A stretch of DNA of 11,222 bases from JBBQIY01 sp964618405 (GCA_964618405.1 CAZUAY010000126.1:1-11222), one strand, 5' to 3'. Numbered from the stretch's first letter, positions 1-7,852 are shown. Translations and numbers: made by a program. Notes: a model not told the origin generated them from the sequence alone.

Positions 1-44
1 GGGAATTGAACTTGCGACACAAAACACCGGAAAATCCCAAAATT

Positions 45-64
45 AGTGAGTTCTGTTACTCACT
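45..64. repeat. 7-bp perfect inverted repeat
   Basis: AGTGAGT (45-51) and ACTCACT (58-64) are separated by 6 nt. The arms could form a small stem-loop on either strand. There is no adjacent T-run. Confidence 0.6.
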
Positions 65-66
65 CC

Positions 67-128
67 GGAGTTACAAACAGCCGCACCCGCCAGCGCGTGA
101 TCGCGCGGGTGCAACTATTCATAACTCC
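67..128. repeat. Nested hairpin with outer and inner perfect arms
   Basis: Outer arms GGAGTTA (67-73) and TAACTCC (122-128) enclose inner arms GCACCCGC (83-90) and GCGGGTGC (105-112). Both arm pairs are perfect, so the segment can fold as a two-tier stem. On the minus (transcribed) strand only a weak GGCTGTTTG follows the inner hairpin, so a terminator role is possible but poorly supported. Confidence 0.55.
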
Positions 129-187
129 TTGCTATAGAACAATATGAAAACAAATTAAAAATAAACTGTTGACTTACCCACATACTT

Positions 188-272
188 GCTTTTCCGTGGA
201 CAAAATACCAGAGCACACAGAACACACAGAATCTTTAGTGGATTCAGGGGATAGAGAAAGTCCACGGAAAGC
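188..272. repeat. Inverted repeat, 11 bp perfect, 58-nt spacer
   Basis: TTTCCGTGGAC (191-201) pairs perfectly with GTCCACGGAAA (260-270). A further GC on each side matches after a one-base T bulge (188-190 and 271-272). The spacer is low-complexity (CACAGAACACACAGAAT). This could be a small non-autonomous repeat or a dispersed palindrome; there is no coding content. Confidence 0.6.
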
Positions 273-302
273 AAACTTGCCCCCCGGTCGCTAACCGATT
301 AC

Positions 303-331
303 ACTTTTTTTGAACCCTTTTTGAAAAAAGT
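303..331 (-). terminator. Weak A/T inverted repeat after the last gene (terminator candidate)
   Basis: ACTTTTTT (303-310) and AAAAAAGT (324-331) are perfect arms with a 13-nt loop, starting about 23 nt after the stop codon at 354. The stem is entirely A/T except one pair and lacks a GC-rich base and a following U-tract, so termination here is doubtful. Confidence 0.2.
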
Positions 332-353
332 TTAAACGTGGAGGGGCGCGGGG

Positions 354-3300
354 TTATTTCTTGTGGGTGATGTCGATTTTATCTTGAGCGCGCTTGATGA
401 AGCCGGCCTGAGCCTTGGTTTCCGTCGCTTGACGATACCGTTTCAGGGCCTGTTCGGTTTTCCCTTGCGCTACGTAGAGATCGCCGTACTGTTCAAGTAT
501 CTGGAACCACCAGTCGCCTGTGCCCGGTTCGTCGGGATTACCGTAACGGGCCAGTACAGCCAGTGCGGCGTCATATTCTCCGAGGTCTTTCATCGTCGCG
601 GCGGCCTCCAGCACTATACTTGGATAGCGCCAGCGGGCTGCCGATACGACACGAGGATTGGCCTCAAACAGATCTAATGCCTGTTGCAGGGCGACGAGGG
701 CCCCGTCCGCATCAGCTAGGGCGCGACGCAGTCCGGCTGTTCGTTGAAGTGCCTCGATTTTCGTCAGATCGTCTGAGCCAGCCAGGTCGGCGCTGTGTGC
801 GAAATCGCGGGCAGCGGCGGCCAGGTCTTTCGTTTGAGCAAACGCTTCACCTCGTAACCAGAAACCGCGAACATTAATTGCATCCGGCCATTTGGCAATA
901 TCTTCTTCGGCAAACGCCTTGATCAGCTCTGGATAGCGCTTCGCTTCTGCCATGATTTCCATTTGGGCACACGCCGATACAGGTGCGATGGCAATGCTTT
1001 TCGCCAGTTTTAAGGCGTTCGTATCATCGCCCTGCCGCCAGAGGCTCAGGGCAGCACGGGCCAGACACGTCGCTTTGGACGCTGCAGTGGGTGCCTTTTC
1101 GGCTAATTCCATAAACGCTTTCTGCGCGGCACCGTACTCTTTTTCTGCGAACCGCTTGGCCGCGGATTGGAACGCGCCTGGGAAGCCCGGCTGCGGCACG
1201 GATTCCTGCCAGCGTTCCCGAGCGACATCTCCCCGTGCAAGATTGCCCATTTTCGATAAGTCTGAGAAATCCGGCTGCCCGGTGGGCGCCAATGCAAACC
1301 GCTCCGGTGTGCCGCCGGCCCGGCGTGTACGAGCCACGTTTATGCCCCAGGGGTAATTCCGGGTCGGACCTAACGTGCCGAAATCCGCCTTGGGGATCAT
1401 GATTTCCAGACTCCATTGATCGTCGCTCCGGCGGGCGACGGCCTCTGTGCCGGGCCGCCAGAGTTCCGGTAAGGTGTCGCGCTCGACAAGGGCCGGGTCG
1501 TGACTTTCTTCCCATAAGGCGCCCAGGGGATTCGCGACAATTCGGAAATAAGACCGCTCCGGTGTCGCGATGTAAATTTCCACCGTATCATCGTTCGAAA
1601 TGGCGCGATCGCCACGTCCAACCGCGTTCGTCGTGATCTGACCCATGCGTGACTCGTGACAAACAATCCCCACCCAGAACGCTGGCGGATTCTCCGTGAT
1701 CCGGAAGGAGACGGATGTGCGGTTTTTCTCCGGCATCTCGCCGGTCACGGCATCGAGTAAGGTGTACGTGTTCCAAAATTGCTGCTTCTGCCAGAATGGT
1801 TTATTCAAATCTCCGTCCAGTTCCGGAGCAATTCCTGAACGCGCGGGGGTGTACACGTGCAGGTTTGGTCCTTGGCGGTCAAAGGCGTCGAATTGTAATT
1901 TTAACGGCTGCATTTCCTGTTCAATTCTGGCGATACGACGCTCGTAGACCGTATCGGCGCCGGCGGCCTTTCGCGCACGGGCGAGAAGATCAAAATACTG
2001 TGCCACATCAGATTCTTTCAAAAATCCGCTTGTCTTCGTTACACTTCGCGATTCCTGTCGCGTCCAGACTTTTTCGGAAATCTCGTAAAACGCCTTCATC
2101 TCTGCGCTGGCCGGACCGAAGAACAGATCATAATACTCATCGAGCAGCGCTTGGCGGTCCTGGTCGGGATCCCAAAACAATTTGCTGTGCCAATACACCA
2201 TCAGGTGGATCAGGCCCGGTGTGTTCAGTTGCCAGGCTTCACGACCGGTGTCGCGTTTGACTCTGGTGGGCTGGATCTCGATAAATTTCCCGTCGCTGTA
2301 CGGCAACATTTCCTGCACTTCGAGCTGTAAAGATTCCGTGAAAACCACCGGATAGCGCGGATTGTTAGCGGTACGGTAATACAGGAAGTAATCCCAGATT
2401 GGACACTTGCGCACCGTTCGCATCTTATCATGCCATCGTTTCCGGGTTTCTATGACCTCGCGATCCGTGCTTCTAAGCACGCGGTAAGCGCTGTAGGGCT
2501 GGGCGAACGGCACGATAATGTTGTCAGGGAACTCGTCAATGTTGGTTGGAATTTCGCGCGCCCCGCTCCCGTTTCCGTAAAGCAGATATTTGTCGGGATG
2601 CGCCTTTTTCAGTTCGTGGGCCAGGAATACATGAAAATCCCAAATGTAGTTCGAGGCCTTCTGTTCCATACTGTCATCGGGCTTGCCGTAACGATCGATA
2701 TCGCGGGCGTCCATTTGTAAGCCTCCGTCCGGGGGACTGAGCGAAATCGCCGTCAACTCCGGCATCACCTCGAACCGTTTGATCAAATAGATCGCGGCGG
2801 CTTTGCGAAACCCTGGGTCGGTATAGCGCGGCATGCCGTGTCCGTCCGGGTACCCGCCGTAAGGCTTTCCGTCGGCATCGTAGGCTAGGTAGTTCGGGTG
2901 CAGTTCCTTCTGTGCCTTGGGTCCAAATATGTCATCCGTCGTGTGGTTGTAGACGATAATGTTATTGTTGCCCATTTTCAGCCGTTTGAACCAGGCAATC
3001 CCTTCGCCATCATGGCGCATGGCGTTATAGAAGCAAAATTCTCGCCGTGCAAATGCCGCTTCTTTTTTCAGGTGTTGGTCGGCCACCATGATTGTTTTTT
3101 TCTTCGGAATGACCGTGCCGTCTTCGTAGGGCATATACCACCGGACGCCGAGCTGTTCCAGCAGTTCCGCCACAGCATACCAGGTGCCAGGATCGTCGTT
3201 GGTCCAGATCCCAAGCTCTGCGTTGAACGTTCCGATCCCTTCGCCACCTCGTCCGTAATTCATCGGCTCGCCGACGAGCGCGTGCCACTTTTCCAAGCCC

Positions 3301-3698
3301 TCCGGTCCAAGATATTCCGATGGCTTCCGTTGCTTGTCCACCCCGGCCAGTATGACGTAGGTGTCCTGAGCGACAATTTCAAATCCGCTGTTGCTGAACG
3401 CTGCTGGCTGGAACCCCAGCTTGGCCGTGTAAGCGTTTGTGCCAACGTAAACGTGAGTTTTTACGTTCGGCGTTGGCGCATGAACGATCGGCAGTGTGGC
3501 ACCGGAGATGAGCGCGACATGTTTTTGTAGATCCTGAGCGGCCAGCTTGACCACCTGCAGGGCGTTCGAATCCACGATAATTTCCGATACAGGCTGTCCG
3601 TCCCGCACCAGTTCTACCGAACCCCATGCCAGCTGCGCCAGCAGGGTTGCCACAACCACGAACACCCACAATACTCCGATAATCGCTTGTCTTTTCAT
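354..3698 (-). CDS. Exported DUF4838 glycosidase-like protein with CBM9-like and TPR C-terminal regions (1114 aa)
   Basis: Likely an exported glycan-active protein; the reaction is unknown. Residues 1-26 form a signal peptide (MKRQ, hydrophobic 7-22, cleavage near AWG/S). Residues about 28-205 resemble the N-terminal alpha/beta domain of alpha-glucuronidase-like proteins (GATLPIV, VYVGTNAYT). About 210-545 is the DUF4838 barrel-like region (ISLSPPDGG at 318-326, IWDYFLYYR at 434-442). A helical stretch at 545-610 leads to a CBM9/DOMON-like beta domain at about 622-825 (APELDGDLNKPFW, NDDTVEIYI, WGINVAR). About 840-1110 is alpha-helical with TPR-like units (EYGAAQKAFMELAEKAP, QGKTEQALKRYRQAT). 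I chose the ATG at 3698 because it opens the signal peptide and has GGAAGG upstream; the frame is open 64 codons further but that part reads like noise. It is last in the operon, 61 nt after the sialidase-like gene. D324 and D436 are conserved-looking acids, but their catalytic role is a guess. Confidence 0.92.
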   Translation of the reverse strand: MKRQAIIGVLWVFVVVATLLAQLAWGSVELVRDGQPVSEIIVDSNALQVVKLAAQDLQKHVALISGATLPIVHAPTPNVKTHVYVGTNAYTAKLGFQPAAFSNSGFEIVAQDTYVILAGVDKQRKPSEYLGPEGLEKWHALVGEPMNYGRGGEGIGTFNAELGIWTNDDPGTWYAVAELLEQLGVRWYMPYEDGTVIPKKKTIMVADQHLKKEAAFARREFCFYNAMRHDGEGIAWFKRLKMGNNNIIVYNHTTDDIFGPKAQKELHPNYLAYDADGKPYGGYPDGHGMPRYTDPGFRKAAAIYLIKRFEVMPELTAISLSPPDGGLQMDARDIDRYGKPDDSMEQKASNYIWDFHVFLAHELKKAHPDKYLLYGNGSGAREIPTNIDEFPDNIIVPFAQPYSAYRVLRSTDREVIETRKRWHDKMRTVRKCPIWDYFLYYRTANNPRYPVVFTESLQLEVQEMLPYSDGKFIEIQPTRVKRDTGREAWQLNTPGLIHLMVYWHSKLFWDPDQDRQALLDEYYDLFFGPASAEMKAFYEISEKVWTRQESRSVTKTSGFLKESDVAQYFDLLARARKAAGADTVYERRIARIEQEMQPLKLQFDAFDRQGPNLHVYTPARSGIAPELDGDLNKPFWQKQQFWNTYTLLDAVTGEMPEKNRTSVSFRITENPPAFWVGIVCHESRMGQITTNAVGRGDRAISNDDTVEIYIATPERSYFRIVANPLGALWEESHDPALVERDTLPELWRPGTEAVARRSDDQWSLEIMIPKADFGTLGPTRNYPWGINVARTRRAGGTPERFALAPTGQPDFSDLSKMGNLARGDVARERWQESVPQPGFPGAFQSAAKRFAEKEYGAAQKAFMELAEKAPTAASKATCLARAALSLWRQGDDTNALKLAKSIAIAPVSACAQMEIMAEAKRYPELIKAFAEEDIAKWPDAINVRGFWLRGEAFAQTKDLAAAARDFAHSADLAGSDDLTKIEALQRTAGLRRALADADGALVALQQALDLFEANPRVVSAARWRYPSIVLEAAATMKDLGEYDAALAVLARYGNPDEPGTGDWWFQILEQYGDLYVAQGKTEQALKRYRQATETKAQAGFIKRAQDKIDITHKK

Positions 3699-3759
3699 AC
3701 GTTCATGCCTTCCGGGTTTTGAATTCCGGCTCCTCGTTTCTGGTTTAAACATTTTGTCC

Positions 3760-5187
3760 TCAGCGGGAAATCTGCACGCTGGCCATGAAGACGGCGAGAT
3801 ATCCCGGTTCGGCTTCGCCGGCATAACTGACCCATAGCCGTCCATCGTACTCGGCAACTCCGCCGTACGTGCTGCCGGCGAACTCGGCAATTTTCGTTAG
3901 CTGCGCCGTCGTGGGATCCAGCAAGAACAGTGTAATGTGCCCATCGTCTCGGTTCGGCCCGAGAATCCTGCCGGCGACAACAAAACGCCCGTCCTTTAGC
4001 CGGATCAGTTTGGGGCCGCCGAACGGCGCCCGTAACACTTCGTCAACGGAACGAAACTGTCCATTCCCGTCCCAATCCACCGTCAACTCTTTCCACTCCC
4101 ATTCCTGATAGTAAGGCGCCTTTCCAATCCCGAACATCGGTGCAGCGTCGCCGTAATATCCGCGACTGAAGTCTGTCCCGACCTGGTGTCCGTCACTGTC
4201 TTCAACAGTGGCTTTCATGGCCGCGGTCATGATTCTTTTCCGGGCATCGCGCAGCAGGCCGTAGGCCGTGTTGTCGGTGCCGAATGCAATCGAAATCTCG
4301 TTGCCTCCTCCGGGAAAGAAATCGCTCACTAACACCCGCCAATTCTTTCCATCGCGTGTGCGGTACAGCGTGCCCGTTTTGTCTTTTCCGTCATACCCGA
4401 TCGTGTACCCCATACCGTTGTGCCAAACGACTTTCCAGTGCCATGTGTTGACGCCGCTGGGGCAGGCGTAAGCACTGCTCCATGTCACGCCATCGGCGGA
4501 AAGCCACGTCACCGATTGGCGTGTCACATTTCGCTCCTCGTCGTTGCCGGGGGTGCCGGGAGCATCCAATTGATAGTAGCGGCCATAGAGCTTTCCATCC
4601 GGCCTAGGACGGTCAAACGCCGAATACGCATGCTGCCTGCCATCGGCGCGCGCTTCCTGTGAAACAAACGCTAGGCTGGTGTTCGCCATCAACAACCCTT
4701 CAGACGTCACGGAAAGGGTAATTTCCCGTACGTCGGCCCCGTCCCACTCCTTCAGCAGGACGGACTCCCACGTAACGCCGTCGGCCGAACGGATGACCCT
4801 GCCCCTGCCGCTGGGATGACTGTGATGGATGAACGCTTCCCGGAACCCACAGTACCAGTAGCCATTGAAGCGGGCCAGGTCGGTCAGTTCCATGCGCATC
4901 TTATCCTCGCCGGGCAGTCGCGTCATATCCCAGATCTTATCGCCCTTGATAAAAGTAGGAGGCGTTGTCTTTTCTTGTTTGTCTTGCTTTGTTTTCTGAT
5001 TCATCTGCAGGGTCCTTTCTGAGTTGACCGTACCATCCTCCGCACCCCACGCCGGCCCCGCCAGCATGAGGGCCACAATTCCGCAAACAATCCATTTTAT
5101 GCGGGATGCATCTGTATCCTTCAATGTGAGTCTAAAGATCAAGTCTCTTTTAGGTGGTCCCTGAACGGCAAACTCAAAATTCTTCAT
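3760..5187 (-). CDS. Exported sialidase-like (BNR/Asp-box) beta-propeller protein (475 aa)
   Basis: Probably a sialidase-superfamily six-bladed propeller that binds or hydrolyses a glycan; sialic acid specificity is not shown. Three short Asp-box-like motifs are visible: SADGVTW (134-140), SADGVTW (230-236) and TRDGKNW (277-283). They lack one residue between Asp and Gly relative to the canonical S-x-D-x-G-x-x-W. Other landmarks are ADVREITLSVTSEG (151-164), TWHWKVVWHNG (248-258), GGGNEISIAF (293-302) and GGPKLIRLKDGRF (390-402). R154, E297 and R407 are candidate active-site residues from family resemblance. A hydrophobic segment at 32-46 followed by AWG/A suggests a signal peptide, but with an unusually long 30-residue n-region. 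The ATG start shares ATGA with the stop of the preceding CBM9 frame, which suggests translational coupling; the nearest GGAGAGG lies about 13 nt upstream. An alternative non-ATG start nearer residue 16-22 is possible. Confidence 0.88.
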   Translation of the reverse strand: MKNFEFAVQGPPKRDLIFRLTLKDTDASRIKWIVCGIVALMLAGPAWGAEDGTVNSERTLQMNQKTKQDKQEKTTPPTFIKGDKIWDMTRLPGEDKMRMELTDLARFNGYWYCGFREAFIHHSHPSGRGRVIRSADGVTWESVLLKEWDGADVREITLSVTSEGLLMANTSLAFVSQEARADGRQHAYSAFDRPRPDGKLYGRYYQLDAPGTPGNDEERNVTRQSVTWLSADGVTWSSAYACPSGVNTWHWKVVWHNGMGYTIGYDGKDKTGTLYRTRDGKNWRVLVSDFFPGGGNEISIAFGTDNTAYGLLRDARKRIMTAAMKATVEDSDGHQVGTDFSRGYYGDAAPMFGIGKAPYYQEWEWKELTVDWDGNGQFRSVDEVLRAPFGGPKLIRLKDGRFVVAGRILGPNRDDGHITLFLLDPTTAQLTKIAEFAGSTYGGVAEYDGRLWVSYAGEAEPGYLAVFMASVQISR

Positions 5188-5996
5188 GGTTCAACACGTA
5201 CCTCTCCGTGCCAACTTTGCCACAATGGCTTCGTTGACTCATAGATGCCCTTGCGAGAGACATCCAGCTTCCAGGTCTCGCCCGCCGTAGGTGCTGCAGC
5301 GCCCAGATCGGAGAAAGGAATTTGAAACCATGCCGTCCAACTAAGATAGGGTTGGTCCTCAGCAGTTGTGGCCGGGTTAATTTGATAGGCGAATTTCCAT
5401 TTTCCGTTCCAGGAAGTATCTTCTTCGGCATTCATCACGGCATCATAATGCAATCCCTCCACAGGATTGGCAGCAAACCGGTACGTTGCGCCCCCAGCCT
5501 TAGGTTGAATCGATAGGTCCACGTGTTCCTGCTTGAATACGTCGTTCTCAGATTTCGGTGGCAACATGTCCTCAAAAGCTTTCGTGGCTCCACGGATGTC
5601 AATGCGCACATAAAGATTGTTTTGATCATGAAGCACTTTGAGAGTTGTGAGTGAAGTGGTGTAGGGCATGTCCGTGTCTTTACGCAAAGCCTTTGTCGAC
5701 ACATCCTCCCAAGCTGTCGAAGTAATCTCAGGAATCTCCGTTGTAGCGCTTGCCTCTGCCGGCTCCTTTGAATCGGTGAGCGCGCCGGCCCGAATGGCTG
5801 CGGTGTCCCAGCCGATCGCTGTTTGCCACCAGCCGGCATTCTGATATGAAGAAGCTTCCAGCGATGCGTGGAGGTACATGTTGCCATTGAAAGGTCGCAT
5901 CTGCGGCCAGTCTTTCAACGGTTGCATCACGCTACGGCCAATACCGCCTGCTAAATCTCTTAACTGCTTATGCCAAGCGTCCACCGCATCTAACAC
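5184..5996 (-). CDS. CBM9-like C-terminal part of the frameshifted DUF4838 gene (270 codons from GTG)
   Basis: This frame holds a helical start (DAVDAWHKQLRDL) and then, from about residue 90, a CBM9/DOMON-like beta domain (WEDVSTKAL, NNLYVRIDIRG, EHVDLSIQP, WKLDVSRKGIYES). It begins in a different frame six bases below the stop of the DUF4838 frame. Its first possible start is a GTG at 5996 with no recognisable ribosome-binding site, and it has no signal peptide. The other DUF4838 protein in this window carries the same helical linker and CBM9 order in one chain. I therefore read this as the displaced C-terminus of the 7852-start gene. The frame is open upstream past 5996 (residues PTPESLNLVLDAV), which fits a junction near 6015-6030. 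The stop overlaps the sialidase-like start by ATGA. An independent small gene is the less likely alternative. Confidence 0.75.
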   Translation of the reverse strand: MLDAVDAWHKQLRDLAGGIGRSVMQPLKDWPQMRPFNGNMYLHASLEASSYQNAGWWQTAIGWDTAAIRAGALTDSKEPAEASATTEIPEITSTAWEDVSTKALRKDTDMPYTTSLTTLKVLHDQNNLYVRIDIRGATKAFEDMLPPKSENDVFKQEHVDLSIQPKAGGATYRFAANPVEGLHYDAVMNAEEDTSWNGKWKFAYQINPATTAEDQPYLSWTAWFQIPFSDLGAAAPTAGETWKLDVSRKGIYESTKPLWQSWHGEVRVEP

Positions 5997-6001
5997 TAAG
6001 T

Positions 6002-6040
6002 TTAAAGATTCCGGCGTAGGATGGAGATGGCCCAGGCATC
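6002..6040 (-). other. Putative frameshift site joining the DUF4838 and CBM9 frames
   Basis: Reading the minus strand, frame 1 gives DAWAISILRRNL then TAA at 6002-6004, while the frame that is one base back gives PTPESLNLVLDAVDAWHKQ and runs into the CBM9-like domain. A product reading LQDAWAIS followed by PTPESLNL would be seamless helical protein. This fits one missing base at about 6015-6030. A TTTAAAC heptamer occurs at the stop, but its codon register is that of the downstream frame, so it does not give a classical -1 programmed shift out of frame 1. A mutation or an assembly/sequencing error is therefore more likely than recoding. Confidence 0.7.
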
Positions 6041-7852
6041 CTGCAGATAAAATATCTTTCCGAGATCGTTGACATAATCGAAATCAATACGAATCAACCG
6101 AAGCCGCGCTTTCACATCGGGATCTTTCGCACTTTGTTCGGCTGCGGTGAGCAGCGCATTGGCTCGGGTACTAAAATCCACCGTATAAGTGCTTTGATGA
6201 ATCCATTTGTTATAGTTCTCTCGAGCACGGGCATAGGGTCGCCCCCAGGCCGGCTGATACAAGCCAAAAAAATCGGAATAGATGCTGATTTGTTGATGCA
6301 AGAGATCAAAAAACTGTGTCATGTGCCATGCCACGTTACCAAACGCCGCCGTATAAAACTCTTTCTCGATATCCTTGTAATCCGCTGCAGGATCATCAAG
6401 TATGCGCCCATAAACATAGTAAACGGGTGCTTGTAAGCCCCATACCCTCGCCGCACCGTCATGAGTCGTCCATTGCACATGGTGCTCCACGAGGCCTTGT
6501 GCGATCCGCGCCGCATACTCAGGGGTATGCTCGGGCGCGTAAGGGCCACCAATCCCGAACGCTGTAAATGTTTCTTCGAGAACGGCAATTCCGGCCGGAA
6601 TTTCAACGCCCTTCAGCTTGTCAAAATGACCGAGCGTCCCAACTTGCATCAGCGGAATCACATTGGCCGGGAACGCTTGAACCACATTCGAGTTGAGCGG
6701 GTGTTCCTGATAATCCCAGACGATCACCTTCACTTCCGGGTACTCCTTTTGAATGCGTTCGGCAATTGAAAAATAAATTTGCCATAGCTTACCCCCCTTT
6801 CCTCTATCCCTTACCTCCCCCCTGGTTTTGGCGCCGATCCCAAAGAACGCATTGCACCGAGCGCAATTGCAATGCGTTAAAAGATAGCTGTCCAGTGGAA
6901 AGAGCAATACTGTTTTTGCGCCCTTCTTGATTTGTTCTTCCGCCGCCAAAAACATCAGGTGCAAAACATCGGGGTTGGTGACGTCTAGAGCAACCTCTCC
7001 GACGCCATTAACACCAGAAATGAATGAGTCATGACTGCCGATAATTCCTTCACTGGCGCGTTTACCGTTTGACATCAGTGCAAAATATTCGGGGTGGGTT
7101 TTGCCGTATTCAGCAACAGGGATGACTTTATTCCATTTAATGTCGGGATAGCGAGTGCCCGTGACGGTGAGCAAAGGAAAGTAGTTGTTGGCGATCATGT
7201 AAAAATTCACTTGATCACGATTGCCAGGCCTTGCCTTCAACGGTGGTGTCTTGCGCACATCAAGATCGGACGGAATCGCGAAACGCGGCACCGATCCAAA
7301 GGCAATACTTCGCGTGTCAAGCAACACCTCTTCGTCTTGACTAGACACAGGCGGCATTTCAGTATTCACGGCATTAAAAAGGAATCTTACCTCGGCGTAT
7401 TCACGCAGGAAATCAAGCGCGCCCTTCACTGATCCGAGCAAGGCCAGCGGTACCTTCGATTTCTTGCTACCGGTGCCCTCCGTATCCTTACGATCACTGC
7501 CAATGATGACCAAATCAGGCCCCACCGTTTTCCAGACGTAGCTCCAGTCATCCATATTGATCACGATCTGGTTCTCTTGCGCGAACATCGTTGCGCCTAA
7601 ATAAATGCCCGGATGATCGGCGGACTTGGCCGACTCGCGAACGACAGGAACTTCAAAACCGTTTTTCTGAAAGGCTGTCTGCATCAGTTGCACCGTTGCC
7701 GCCAGCCATTGATCCACCACCTCGTCCGCAGCTTTGTCGGGAATCACAATTTGATAATCGCTCTTGCCGTTTTCAGCGAGGACGAGATCCACCGCGTGCG
7801 CCGCAATGGAAGCCAACGCTAACAGACACAGGGGGAGAAGTTTTTTTAACAT
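6002..7852 (-). CDS. Exported DUF4838 glycosidase-like protein, probably truncated by a frameshift (616 aa as read)
   Basis: Likely an exported glycan-active enzyme of unknown specificity. The ATG at 7852 opens a classic signal peptide (MLKKLLPLCLLALASIAAHA, cleavage after residue 20) and follows AAGGA by about 7 nt. Residues about 22-180 form the alpha-glucuronidase-like N-terminal domain (KSDYQIVIPDKAADE, GIYLGAT, DLVIIGSDRKDTEG). About 185-500 is DUF4838, including the Cys cluster HCNCARC (327-333) next to FPLDSY (318-323) and VIVWDYQEHP (376-385). About 500-605 is helical (FDLLHQQISIYSDFFGLY, RLIRIDFDYVNDLGKIF). The frame ends abruptly in ISILRRNL, unlike the expected continuation into a CBM9 domain, which lies just downstream in the -1-related frame. 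The real product is probably about 890 residues. It starts 32 nt after the stop of the beta-helix gene, which supports one operon. Confidence 0.88.
   Translation of the reverse strand: MLKKLLPLCLLALASIAAHAVDLVLAENGKSDYQIVIPDKAADEVVDQWLAATVQLMQTAFQKNGFEVPVVRESAKSADHPGIYLGATMFAQENQIVINMDDWSYVWKTVGPDLVIIGSDRKDTEGTGSKKSKVPLALLGSVKGALDFLREYAEVRFLFNAVNTEMPPVSSQDEEVLLDTRSIAFGSVPRFAIPSDLDVRKTPPLKARPGNRDQVNFYMIANNYFPLLTVTGTRYPDIKWNKVIPVAEYGKTHPEYFALMSNGKRASEGIIGSHDSFISGVNGVGEVALDVTNPDVLHLMFLAAEEQIKKGAKTVLLFPLDSYLLTHCNCARCNAFFGIGAKTRGEVRDRGKGGKLWQIYFSIAERIQKEYPEVKVIVWDYQEHPLNSNVVQAFPANVIPLMQVGTLGHFDKLKGVEIPAGIAVLEETFTAFGIGGPYAPEHTPEYAARIAQGLVEHHVQWTTHDGAARVWGLQAPVYYVYGRILDDPAADYKDIEKEFYTAAFGNVAWHMTQFFDLLHQQISIYSDFFGLYQPAWGRPYARARENYNKWIHQSTYTVDFSTRANALLTAAEQSAKDPDVKARLRLIRIDFDYVNDLGKIFYLQDAWAISILRRNL
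6792..6822 (-). other. Polypurine tract inside the DUF4838 gene
   Basis: On the coding strand this stretch is almost all purine, with two G6 runs and GGAGG between them; only two pyrimidines interrupt it. It codes for the loop around residues 344-354 (RGEVRDRGKGG), just after the Cys cluster. The rest of the gene has no comparable tract. It contains a perfect Shine-Dalgarno-like core, but I see no sensible in-frame start behind it. Confidence 0.5.

Larger units (their letters stand above)
1..353. other. Non-coding left flank with several inverted repeats
   Basis: This is the region downstream of the last operon gene. I see no credible open frame, RNA gene or mobile-element gene. It is AT-rich around 130-240 and holds the inverted repeats listed separately. 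A strong Rho-independent terminator is not evident. Confidence 0.7.

Noticed and set aside
67..128. Integron attC site in the nested dyad
   Set aside because: The arms do not carry the RYYYAAC/GTTRRRY core pattern, and no integrase or cassette context is present.
247..260. Match of GGGATAGAG in the left flank with the polypurine tract at 6797-6811
   Set aside because: A 9-base match in purine-rich sequence is expected by chance in a window of this size.
3699..3890. 64-codon N-terminal extension of the last DUF4838 gene
   Set aside because: It overlaps the end of the sialidase-like gene and would bury the clear signal peptide that starts at 3698.
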